Under the pieces are notes generated by a model. It did not search any database and was not told the origin of the DNA. It saw only the letters and a list, made by a program, of their open reading frames with translations. 6,490 nucleotides of DNA from an uncultured Bacteroidales bacterium (lineage in GTDB: Bacteria > Bacteroidota > Bacteroidia > Bacteroidales > F082). Both the position numbers and the translations under genes were made by a program. The stretch's first letter is position 1; every line of letters begins with the position of its first letter. The stretch spans positions 1 to 6,490 of the forward strand of contig CALFIT010000295.1 of assembly GCA_937877465.1 (NCBI GenBank). Reading direction: 5' to 3'. Shown here piece after piece: positions 1-5,653 of this stretch.

Positions 1-2274
1 GCGGCTTCCGACGACAAGGGCCGTTTCGAGCTGTTGGCGCCCAACGGCGACTACCGTCTTCAGGTGTCGGCCATCGGTTTCCAGACCTTTGAACAACTAT
101 TGACCGTGAATGGCAACCAAGACCTCGGCCAACTGAAACTCAGCGCAGGCGCCACCAAACTCGGTGAGGTGACCATCGCCGAAAAGCGTCCGCTGTTTGC
201 CGTGGAAGGCGAAAAGACGATGTACAACGTGGCCGAAGACCCCAGCATACAGACGGGAACGCTGTCCGACGCCTTGCAGAACGCACCTGGCGTGGAGGTG
301 GACGTGGAGGGCAACATCACCTTGCGCGGCACGTCGAGCGTGGAGGTGTGGATCAACGACAAGCCCTCGCACATGACGGCGGAGAACCTCAAGACCTACA
401 TCCAGACCTTGCCCGCCAACAGCCTCGACCGCGTGGAGGTCATCACCAACCCCTCGGCGCGTTACGGCTCGAATGCCGACGGCATCATCAACATCGTGAC
501 CAACGCCAAAATCCAAAAGAACGAGTTCTTCAGCTTCGGCGTGAACGGCTCCACGAGACCTTCCGTAAGCCCTTGGATGTCATACGTTTGGTCGAACGAG
601 AAGCTGACCGTCAACGCCTATGTCAACGGTGGCTATTCCATTTGGAAAGGGAACTCGTTTTCTGACCAATCGCTGTTTACCGAGGCACAGCAGTTAGCCA
701 ACCATGAAATAGACACTTCCGTTTACAACAACAAGGGTTTTAATACAGGCGGCTATTTCAGCCTTGACTATGAGATAGATACGTCCAATAGCATCAACGT
801 TTGGCTTAGCGGATGGCCCAATTGGGGCAACACGACCAGCACCGAGACCTTGTTGCGCAACGAGTTTGTGCCCGACACCTTGACGACTGCCTTCAATGAG
901 ACCGGCACCGCTTGGAACCGCAACTATTTCGCCAACGGCGGCTTGTATTACCAACATAAGTTCGACAACAAAGGCCACAACCTTTCGGTCAGCGTCAATG
1001 CGATGGGCTGGGGCGGCGGCAACGGCGACACGATAACGAGAACGTTTACACAGCCTTACGAGTATAAGAAGGTGATGCAACAAGTGAGCAACTACAGTTC
1101 GTTTGGTGCGGAAGGCGAAGTCATCTACAACCGTCCCTATTCGGAGAACGGCGAGATTTCGGTGGGCTACACGGTGGGCTACGACCCCGAAAAGCGGTAC
1201 CTCGTCACCGATACGATTGTCGATGACGAATGGGTGAACGACGTCTATCGTTCCTACAAGGCCAACTTCAGCACCTTGAACAACGAGGCTTTCGTCACCG
1301 TGCAACACAAGTTCGGCGGCTTCACCGTCAAGCCGGGCATCCGTTTCGTCAGCGAGGTGGTCAGCGGCACCTATCCCGACTCGTCGCAATACGATTTCCG
1401 CAAGCCGTTCTTCAGCGTCAGGCCGTCCATCCACCTGTCGTACCGCACCAAGTCGATGCATAACTTCAAGCTGAGCTACACGCGCCGCATTGCCGCCCCC
1501 GATGCAGAGGAGTTGAGCGCCTTCCCGATGTATCATGTTGACAGCTACAGCACGGGCAATCCCGACTTGGATCGCGTCTTCACCAACGCCATCGAAGCGG
1601 GCTGGACCAAGTATTGGAACAAGTTCGGTTCGGTGGGCCTGTCGGCCTATTACCGTGGCAAGACCAACGAAGTCAACGACATACAGATTTCATCCGACAG
1701 CAGTATGTATTGGCTCTACGGTCGTCCCGTGGCTTACGACTATCCCGTCAACGTGGGCAAGAGCCATAATACTGGCTTGGAAGCCAACGTGATGTACCGT
1801 CCAAGCGGCTTCTTCAACATGCGCTTCTACGCCAACCTTTACGACTCCTACATCAAAACGGAATACAACGGTACGCCTTACGAGTTCAACATGTGGTCGT
1901 ACAGCTTCCGCCTCAACCTTTGGGCCAAGTTGTGGAACAAGGTCGAGGTGACGGCCTCGGGCTATTACAGTTCGCCCACGCAGTCGCTGTTCAGCGAGCG
2001 TCACGCCCGCTATGGCATCAACGCCGGCCTGCGTGCCGACTTCTTCGACCGCAAGATGTCGGTGTTTGTCAACGCCAACGACATCTTCAACTGGAACAGT
2101 TGGGGGCAGTCGAGCAGCAGTCCGTATGTGGTCTCCTCCTCCGACTCCAAGTACAACAGCCGCAGCGTTTCGGTCGGCGTGACCTTCCGTTTCGGCAAGA
2201 TGGAACTGGAGCAACGCGCCCGCCAAGGCTCCGACGACTCAGGCAGCGCACCGCAAGGCATGGGTGGGATGTAG
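1..2274 (+). CDS. TonB-dependent receptor-like outer-membrane beta-barrel protein, 5' end missing
   Basis: The frame is open from base 1 and ends at TAG 2272-2274, giving 757 readable residues; the true start and signal peptide lie upstream. A TTG at 34 is internal to a conserved domain and is not a credible start. Residues 1 to about 45 look like the end of a carboxypeptidase-D-like regulatory domain (KGRFEL, then GDYRLQVSAIGFQ). Residues of about 50-170 match a TonB plug (LSDALQNAPGVEVD, ITLRGTSSVEVWIND, LDRVEVITNPSARYGS, GIINIVT). The rest is a long aromatic-rich stretch of alternating beta-strands ending near FRF at residues 729-731, as in the 'outer membrane beta-barrel family' group. 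A roughly 26-residue G/S/M-rich tail follows the barrel. Such proteins sit in the outer membrane; the substrate cannot be read from the sequence. The gap after it has its own hairpin and promoter, so co-transcription with the fab genes is doubtful. Confidence 0.9.
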   Translation, partial: AASDDKGRFELLAPNGDYRLQVSAIGFQTFEQLLTVNGNQDLGQLKLSAGATKLGEVTIAEKRPLFAVEGEKTMYNVAEDPSIQTGTLSDALQNAPGVEVDVEGNITLRGTSSVEVWINDKPSHMTAENLKTYIQTLPANSLDRVEVITNPSARYGSNADGIINIVTNAKIQKNEFFSFGVNGSTRPSVSPWMSYVWSNEKLTVNAYVNGGYSIWKGNSFSDQSLFTEAQQLANHEIDTSVYNNKGFNTGGYFSLDYEIDTSNSINVWLSGWPNWGNTTSTETLLRNEFVPDTLTTAFNETGTAWNRNYFANGGLYYQHKFDNKGHNLSVSVNAMGWGGGNGDTITRTFTQPYEYKKVMQQVSNYSSFGAEGEVIYNRPYSENGEISVGYTVGYDPEKRYLVTDTIVDDEWVNDVYRSYKANFSTLNNEAFVTVQHKFGGFTVKPGIRFVSEVVSGTYPDSSQYDFRKPFFSVRPSIHLSYRTKSMHNFKLSYTRRIAAPDAEELSAFPMYHVDSYSTGNPDLDRVFTNAIEAGWTKYWNKFGSVGLSAYYRGKTNEVNDIQISSDSSMYWLYGRPVAYDYPVNVGKSHNTGLEANVMYRPSGFFNMRFYANLYDSYIKTEYNGTPYEFNMWSYSFRLNLWAKLWNKVEVTASGYYSSPTQSLFSERHARYGINAGLRADFFDRKMSVFVNANDIFNWNSWGQSSSSPYVVSSSDSKYNSRSVSVGVTFRFGKMELEQRARQGSDDSGSAPQGMGGM

Positions 2275-2275
2275 T

Positions 2276-2331
2276 TTTTCGCCACAAAAAGTGCCGAATT
2301 TTACCCCAAATACGGGATTTTCGCCACAAAA
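2276..2331. repeat. 14-bp direct repeat, two copies
   Basis: The word TTTTCGCCACAAAA occurs at 2276-2289 and again, identically, at 2318-2331, 42 bp apart, directly after the receptor stop codon. Each copy has a TTTT/AAAA pair around CGCCAC and could form a tiny hairpin. The second copy makes up the top of the larger hairpin at 2306-2343. The role is unknown; it may be a dispersed intergenic repeat of this genome. Confidence 0.6.
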
Positions 2332-2343
2332 GCCCATATTTGG
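2306..2343 (+). terminator. Imperfect hairpin after the receptor gene, possible terminator
   Basis: The arm CCAAATACGGG (2306-2316) pairs with CCCATATTTGG (2333-2343) at 10 of 11 positions. The loop contains TTTT (2318-2321) and AAAA (2328-2331), which can extend the stem around a CGCCAC loop. The position, 32 bases after the receptor stop, suits a transcript end. No clean T tract follows (ACACATTTT only), so termination is inferred and not typical. Confidence 0.4.
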
Positions 2344-2358
2344 ACACATTTTCCACAC

Positions 2359-2384
2359 TTGCGCGACGCGATCCCCTAATTTTG
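2359..2384 (+). promoter_or_regulatory. Bacteroidetes-type promoter candidate for fabH
   Basis: TAATTTTG at 2377-2384 matches the TAnnTTTG -7 consensus of the Bacteroidetes primary sigma factor and is followed by the commonly seen CAACG. The upstream half is weak: TTG at 2359-2361 leaves only 15 bases between the elements, shorter than the usual 19-21 or so, and no full TTTG sits at the ideal distance. Transcription would begin near 2390, giving a roughly 20-base A/T-rich leader before the fabH ATG. Confidence 0.55.
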
Positions 2385-2411
2385 CAACGAATTTAATTCT
2401 AATCGAAAACT

Positions 2412-3365
2412 ATGAAAATTATCGGAACAGGCAGCGCATTGCCTGCCTTAAATGTCACCAACGACGACTTGGCGAAGTTCCTCGACACGAGCGACGAGTG
2501 GATTTCCACCCGCACGGGCATCCAAGCACGTCGTCTGCTTTCTACTGAAGATTTGTATGACTTGGCCGTGGAAGCCGCCATCAAGGCCATCAAGGCTGCG
2601 GGGCTGCGTCCCGACCAAATCGACTTCCTCTTGGTCTCGAATGTGGCCAACCGCCACGTCACGCCGGGACTGAGCTGTATCGTCCAGAAACGCATCGGAC
2701 TCACCTGTGCCGGCCTCGACATCAACGTGGCCTGCGCCGGATTCGTCAACGCCCTGATGCTCGCCGACGGCATGATGAAAGCCGGTCACGCCAAGAACAT
2801 CCTCATCCTCTGCGCCGAGGAACCCACCAAATACTGCAACTGGAAGGAACGCGATTGCAGCGTCCTCTTCGGCGACGGCGCGGGTGCCGTGGTGCTCACC
2901 GAAGGCAACGCCTTCAAGGACGTGAAACTCACCATGATTAGCGACCGCGATGTGCTGTATTATGAAAGAGGTATGGAAACCACGCCTTTCGAGAAGGAAT
3001 ACATCAAGGGCCAACCCCTCCAGATGAAAGGCAAGGAACTGTTTCGCACGGCGGTTTCGGAGTCGGCGAAAGACATCATTACCCTGCTGAACCGCAATGG
3101 CTTGCAGCACGACGACATCGACTGGTTCATGCTGCACCAAGCCAACAAGCGCATCATCGAAGGCATCCGCCGCATCGTGGGCGGTCCCGAAGGGAAGTAT
3201 CCGACCGTCATCGAGAAATACGGCAACACCTCGTCGGCAAGCATACCGATCATGCTCGACGAGATGTTGGCCGACAACAAGATCAAAGCGGGCGAGAAGA
3301 TCGTCATGAGCGCCTTCGGCGCCGGATTCGTTTCCGCAGCCTGCCTTTGGGAATGGGAATTTTAA
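2412..3365 (+). CDS. fabH: 3-oxoacyl-ACP synthase III (KAS III, FabH)
   Basis: This cytosolic enzyme starts fatty-acid chains by decarboxylative condensation of an acyl-CoA with malonyl-ACP. The 317-residue thiolase-fold protein is the usual FabH length. The N-terminal signature DEWISTRTGI lies at 28-37. The catalytic triad is complete: Cys108 in NVACAG, His242 in WFMLHQANKRI and Asn272 in YGNTSSASIP, with the His-Asn spacing of 30 seen in E. coli FabH. A glycine-rich FGAGF near residues 302-306 closes the fold. By motif alignment, Thr84 (in VTPGLSC) takes the place of E. coli Phe87, a pocket residue. The ATG at 2412 fits the family N-terminus (KIIGTGSALP) and has an A-rich leader without a Shine-Dalgarno, as is normal for this phylum. 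It is the first gene of the fab cluster, downstream of a promoter-like element. The C-terminus WEWEF is unusual but beyond the catalytic core. Confidence 0.95.
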   Translation: MKIIGTGSALPALNVTNDDLAKFLDTSDEWISTRTGIQARRLLSTEDLYDLAVEAAIKAIKAAGLRPDQIDFLLVSNVANRHVTPGLSCIVQKRIGLTCAGLDINVACAGFVNALMLADGMMKAGHAKNILILCAEEPTKYCNWKERDCSVLFGDGAGAVVLTEGNAFKDVKLTMISDRDVLYYERGMETTPFEKEYIKGQPLQMKGKELFRTAVSESAKDIITLLNRNGLQHDDIDWFMLHQANKRIIEGIRRIVGGPEGKYPTVIEKYGNTSSASIPIMLDEMLADNKIKAGEKIVMSAFGAGFVSAACLWEWEF

Positions 3366-3366
3366 T

Positions 3367-3422
3367 CAGTTGACAGTTAGCAGTTGACAGTTAGCAGTTG
3401 GCAGTTGGCAGTTGACAGTTGT
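3367..3422. repeat. Heptanucleotide tandem array CAGTTRR, eight units
   Basis: Eight perfectly phased 7-bp units begin one base after the fabH stop codon: CAGTTGA, CAGTTAG, CAGTTGA, CAGTTAG, CAGTTGG, CAGTTGG, CAGTTGA, CAGTTGT. The first four form a 14-bp unit repeated twice. Only the last two bases of each unit vary. Most units contain TGA or TAG, and because 7 is not a multiple of 3 the array places stops in more than one frame. It fills about half of the fabH-fabF spacer. Function unknown; copy number could vary by slippage. Confidence 0.9.
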
Positions 3423-3424
3423 AG

Positions 3425-3445
3425 GGTTGTCACATCGTGGCAGCC
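3425..3445 (+). other. Short RNA hairpin in the fabH-fabF spacer
   Basis: GGTTGTCAC (3425-3433) can pair with GTGGCAGCC (3437-3445) across an ATC loop, giving nine pairs of which two are G.U. The wobbles mean it is stable as + strand RNA and not as a DNA palindrome. No T tract follows, so it is unlikely to be a terminator. It may be a processing or stability element upstream of fabF; that is inference. Confidence 0.4.
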
Positions 3446-3481
3446 GCGTAATCAAAAAGAGAAAAATAAAAACCAACAAAT

Positions 3482-4717
3482 ATGGAAAACAGAAGAGTAG
3501 TAATCACTGGCATGGGTGCCGTTTCGCCGATTGGCAACGACCTGCCGACGATTTGGAAAAACCTGATGGATGGCTATTGTGGCATCGACTTCATCAAATC
3601 CTTCGACACCACCGACCTTCCCGTGAAGATTGCCGCCGAGCTGAAGGACTTCGACGCTGAGTCCGCCGGCGTCGACAAAGGCTTTGTCAAGCGCAACGAC
3701 CGCTTCGCCATCTATGCCATGGCCGCCGCCTACCAAGCCATGAAGGACAACGAAAACCTGCAAATGGATCCTTCCCGCTTGGGCGTGTATGTAGGCTCGG
3801 GCATCGGCGGATTCGACACCATCCTGCGTGAGGTGAAGAAATACAACGACGAGGGTCCCCGCTGGATCTCGCCCTTGATGATTCCCACGATGATCGGCAA
3901 CATGGCTTCGGGCAGCGTGGCCATCAAGTACAACGCCCAAGGCCCTTGCGTGCCCATCGTGACGGCTTGCGCCACGGGTACCCACTCCATCGGAGAGGCC
4001 TATCGCGCCATCAAGCACGGCTATGCCGACGCCATTATCGCGGGAGGCACCGAGGCGGGCATCAACCCCGTCGCCATCGCCGGCTTCGCCAACTGCAAGG
4101 CCCTGACCAAGTCGGAAGACCCGAAATACGCTTCGCTGCCGTTCAACAAGAACCGTGGCGGATTCGTCATCGCAGAAGGCTCTGGCATCGTCCTCCTTGA
4201 GGAATACGAGCACGCCAAGCAACGCGGCGCGACGATTTACGCCGAGCTGTGCGGCTACGGCAACTCGTGCGACGCCTACCACAACACGGCTCCGCGTCCC
4301 GACGGCACCACCCAAAGCATGGCCATCAAGCAGGCTTTGGACGAGGCGCAATACAAGGCCGGCGAGAGCCTGTACATCAACGCACACGGCACGGGCACGC
4401 CGATGAACGACAGCGGCGAGACCAAGGCCATCAAGATCGCGATGGGCGAGGAAGAGGCCCGCAAGGCACACATCAGTTCCACGAAGTCGGAGATGGGTCA
4501 CGCCCTCGGTGCGGCAGGTGCCATCGAATTGATTATCAGTGTAATGACGCTTAATAACGGCATCATCCCGCCCACCATCGGCTTGGACGAACCCGATCCG
4601 GAATGCGACCTCGACTACACGTCCAACACGCCCGTCAAGGCCAATCTGGATATTGCTATTTCCAATTCCTTAGGCTTCGGTGGACATAACGCTTGCTTGG
4701 CAATACGTAAAATCTGA
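3482..4717 (+). CDS. fabF: 3-oxoacyl-ACP synthase II (KAS II, FabF)
   Basis: This enzyme elongates acyl-ACP by two carbons through condensation with malonyl-ACP in the cytosol. Its 411 residues match the family length, and key residues fall almost exactly at E. coli FabF numbers: Cys163 in TACATG (acyl thioester), His302 in NAHGTGTP, Lys335 and His340 in STKSEMGHALGAAGA, and the gate phenylalanine at 399 in GFGGHN. Ile108 in GSGIGG matches E. coli FabF, where FabB has Gly, so this is FabF-type. HGTGTP in place of HGTSTP is a variant also seen in polyketide ketosynthases and in many FabF proteins, so I do not read it as evidence of polyketide synthesis. The ATG at 3482 gives the family start (RRVVITGMGAVSPIG) and follows an A-rich leader. 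It is preceded by the heptamer array and lies 40 bases before fabZ. Confidence 0.96.
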   Translation: MENRRVVITGMGAVSPIGNDLPTIWKNLMDGYCGIDFIKSFDTTDLPVKIAAELKDFDAESAGVDKGFVKRNDRFAIYAMAAAYQAMKDNENLQMDPSRLGVYVGSGIGGFDTILREVKKYNDEGPRWISPLMIPTMIGNMASGSVAIKYNAQGPCVPIVTACATGTHSIGEAYRAIKHGYADAIIAGGTEAGINPVAIAGFANCKALTKSEDPKYASLPFNKNRGGFVIAEGSGIVLLEEYEHAKQRGATIYAELCGYGNSCDAYHNTAPRPDGTTQSMAIKQALDEAQYKAGESLYINAHGTGTPMNDSGETKAIKIAMGEEEARKAHISSTKSEMGHALGAAGAIELIISVMTLNNGIIPPTIGLDEPDPECDLDYTSNTPVKANLDIAISNSLGFGGHNACLAIRKI

Positions 4718-4724
4718 TAATCTT

Positions 4725-4751
4725 TGAATTTTAAATCTGAAATTTTAAATC
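4725..4751. repeat. Degenerate A/T-rich direct repeat between fabF and fabZ
   Basis: TGAATTTTAAATC (4725-4737) is followed at once by TGAAATTTTAAATC (4738-4751); the two differ by one inserted A. They can be read as decayed 7-bp units. The 15-mer TTGAATTTTAAATCT at 4724-4738 recurs exactly at 5207-5221 after fabZ. The repeat fills most of the 40-base spacer, and no ribosome-binding site is visible before the fabZ ATG. Confidence 0.7.
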
Positions 4752-4757
4752 AACAAT

Positions 4758-5189
4758 ATGAACAGAGACGAAATCAAACAGTACCTCCCGCACCGCGAGC
4801 CTATGCTCTTGGTCGATGAGATGATGTTGGACGAAAACCATGTGGCGCATTCCAAGTACCACGTGACGGGCGAGGAGTTCTTCCTGCAAGGCCATTTCCC
4901 GGGCGAACCCGTCGTGCCGGGCGTCATCCTTTGCGAAATCATGGCCCAGTCGTGCGCCCTGCTGATGAAGGACGACCTCATCGGCAAGCTGACGTTCTAC
5001 ACCGGCATCGACAAGGTGCGCTTCAAGAACAGTGTCAAACCTGGCGACACCGTCGAGGTGGAAGCCACATTGACCTATCACCGCGCCAACATCTACATCT
5101 GCTCTGCCGTCCTCAGCGTAGGCGGCAAGATGTGCGTCAAGGGCGAGCTTTCGTTTGCCTTGCTGCCGGATACGAGAAACAAACAATGA
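4758..5189 (+). CDS. fabZ: 3-hydroxyacyl-ACP dehydratase (FabZ), stand-alone
   Basis: This enzyme removes water from (3R)-hydroxyacyl-ACP to give trans-2-enoyl-ACP. It is a 143-residue single hot-dog-fold protein, close to the usual 140-150. The entry motif LPHREPMLLVD is at 10-20. The active site is GHFPGEPVVPG with His46, and Glu60 in ILCEIMAQ, with the same 14-residue spacing as E. coli His54/Glu68. KVRFKNSVKPGDTV (86-99) is the typical following strand. There is no sign of an LpxC domain; many Bacteroidota carry their main FabZ fused to LpxC, so a free copy may be an additional enzyme. A FabA-type isomerase is less likely from the motif and length. It sits between fabF and the ACP gene, and its TGA stop is the first three bases of a heptamer array. 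Confidence 0.94.
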   Translation: MNRDEIKQYLPHREPMLLVDEMMLDENHVAHSKYHVTGEEFFLQGHFPGEPVVPGVILCEIMAQSCALLMKDDLIGKLTFYTGIDKVRFKNSVKPGDTVEVEATLTYHRANIYICSAVLSVGGKMCVKGELSFALLPDTRNKQ

Positions 5190-5235
5190 ATCTTGAATCT
5201 TGAATCTTGAATTTTAAATCTTAAATTTGAAATCC
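5187..5235. repeat. Heptanucleotide tandem array TGAATCT, seven units
   Basis: Seven 7-bp units run without a break: TGAATCT three times, then TGAATTT, TAAATCT, TAAATTT and GAAATCC, decaying toward the 3' end. The first unit includes the fabZ stop codon. Nearly every unit holds TGA or TAA, which with the 7-base period gives stops in all three frames. The array fills nearly the whole fabZ-acp spacer and ends five bases before the ACP ATG. Its unit is unrelated to the CAGTTRR unit at 3367-3422. Confidence 0.88.
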
Positions 5236-5240
5236 AAACT

Positions 5241-5480
5241 ATGGCCACAATTCAAGACAAGGCAAGGGCACTGATTTCCTCGAAGCTGAAAGTCGCCGAA
5301 AGCGAGATTACGGAGGAGAAGAACCTTTTCAACGACTTGGGTGCCGACTCGCTCGACTTCGTGGAGCTTTCCATGATGATGGAGCGCGAGTTCAACGTGA
5401 AGTTCACCGAAGCCGACACCTCCAAAGTCAAGACCGTCAGTGACTTGTTTGGACTGATAGAACGCTATGCCTCGAAATGA
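5241..5480 (+). CDS. acpP: Acyl carrier protein, divergent
   Basis: This small acidic cytosolic protein carries the growing acyl chain on a 4'-phosphopantetheine arm. At 79 residues it has normal ACP length. The attachment site is Ser37 in DLGADSLDFVEL, at the start of helix II. The motif departs from the DSLDTVEL typical of housekeeping AcpP, having Phe40 after the Asp and a Met-rich helix II (SMMMEREF). Helix III (TSKVKTVSDLFGLIERY) is recognisable. By count it has about 15 acidic and 11 basic residues, so it is less acidic than most AcpP. I infer it may serve this cluster's own enzymes rather than general fatty-acid synthesis; the symbol is given by family only. Its ATG follows the heptamer array with the short leader AAACT. 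Confidence 0.92.
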   Translation: MATIQDKARALISSKLKVAESEITEEKNLFNDLGADSLDFVELSMMMEREFNVKFTEADTSKVKTVSDLFGLIERYASK

Positions 5481-5482
5481 AT

Positions 5483-5599
5483 CCCCTAAGCCCCTTGCTG
5501 TCATAGCGGGCTTGACCCGCTATCTCCAAAGCGAAAGGAATCGTTTTTGTGCTTAGGAGATGGCGGATGTTCCTCCGCCATGACGAAAAGGGCTTTGGG
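5483..5599. repeat. Pair of inverted REP-like palindromes between acp and fabG
   Basis: Two related palindromic units face each other. The left unit (5500-5527) has arms ATAGCGGG (5503-5510) and CCCGCTAT (5516-5523) and ends in CTCC. The right unit (5556-5584, read on the minus strand) has arms ATGGCGGA (5560-5567) and TCCGCCAT (5574-5581). On its own strand each unit begins GTCAT, has GCGG in the left stem and ends ATCTCC. Outside them AAGCCC (5488-5493) pairs with GGGCTT (5590-5595), so the whole 117 bases can fold as one large imperfect cruciform. This is the architecture of REP/BIME elements, which in other bacteria are mobilised by RAYT (TnpA-REP) transposases; none is in the window. It may act as a transcript stabiliser or partial terminator before fabG. 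Confidence 0.8.
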
Positions 5600-5604
5600 C
5601 TGTG

Positions 5605-5633
5605 CAGTTATAAAAAAGAAATACCAGTTATAA
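5605..5633 (+). promoter_or_regulatory. Nine-base direct repeat 20 bp apart upstream of fabG
   Basis: CAGTTATAA occurs at 5605-5613 and 5625-5633, a spacing of 20 bases or about two helical turns, ending 20 bases before the fabG ATG. A direct repeat on one helical face could bind a dimeric regulator, or form part of a local fabG promoter. There is no clear TAnnTTTG element here. The CAGTT core echoes the array at 3367-3422, so it may be a relic of the same repeat. Confidence 0.3.
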
Positions 5634-5653
5634 TCAAATAAAACAGAAACAAA

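Noticed and set aside
34..36. TTG at 34 as the receptor start codon
   Set aside because: The frame is open to base 1 and the residues before it (KGRFEL) belong to the regulatory domain, so the gene is simply cut by the window edge.
694..1536. Minus-strand open frame of 280 codons inside the receptor gene
   Set aside because: The same shadow effect: no recognisable domain, while the + strand frame has clear plug and barrel features.
3367..3422. CRISPR-like array
   Set aside because: Units are 7 bp and directly abutting with no unique spacers; this is a tandem microsatellite-type repeat.
3452..4501. Long open frame on the minus strand opposite fabF (about 349 codons)
   Set aside because: It mirrors the strongly supported fabF, its composition is the low-complexity V/D/G/H/R-rich pattern expected of an antisense shadow in G+C-biased DNA, and no family motif is visible.
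4718..4726. TAATCTTTG as a TAnnTTTG promoter for fabZ
   Set aside because: It has three bases instead of two between TA and TTTG, no -33 partner, and lies within 40 bases of fabF's end in an obvious cluster.
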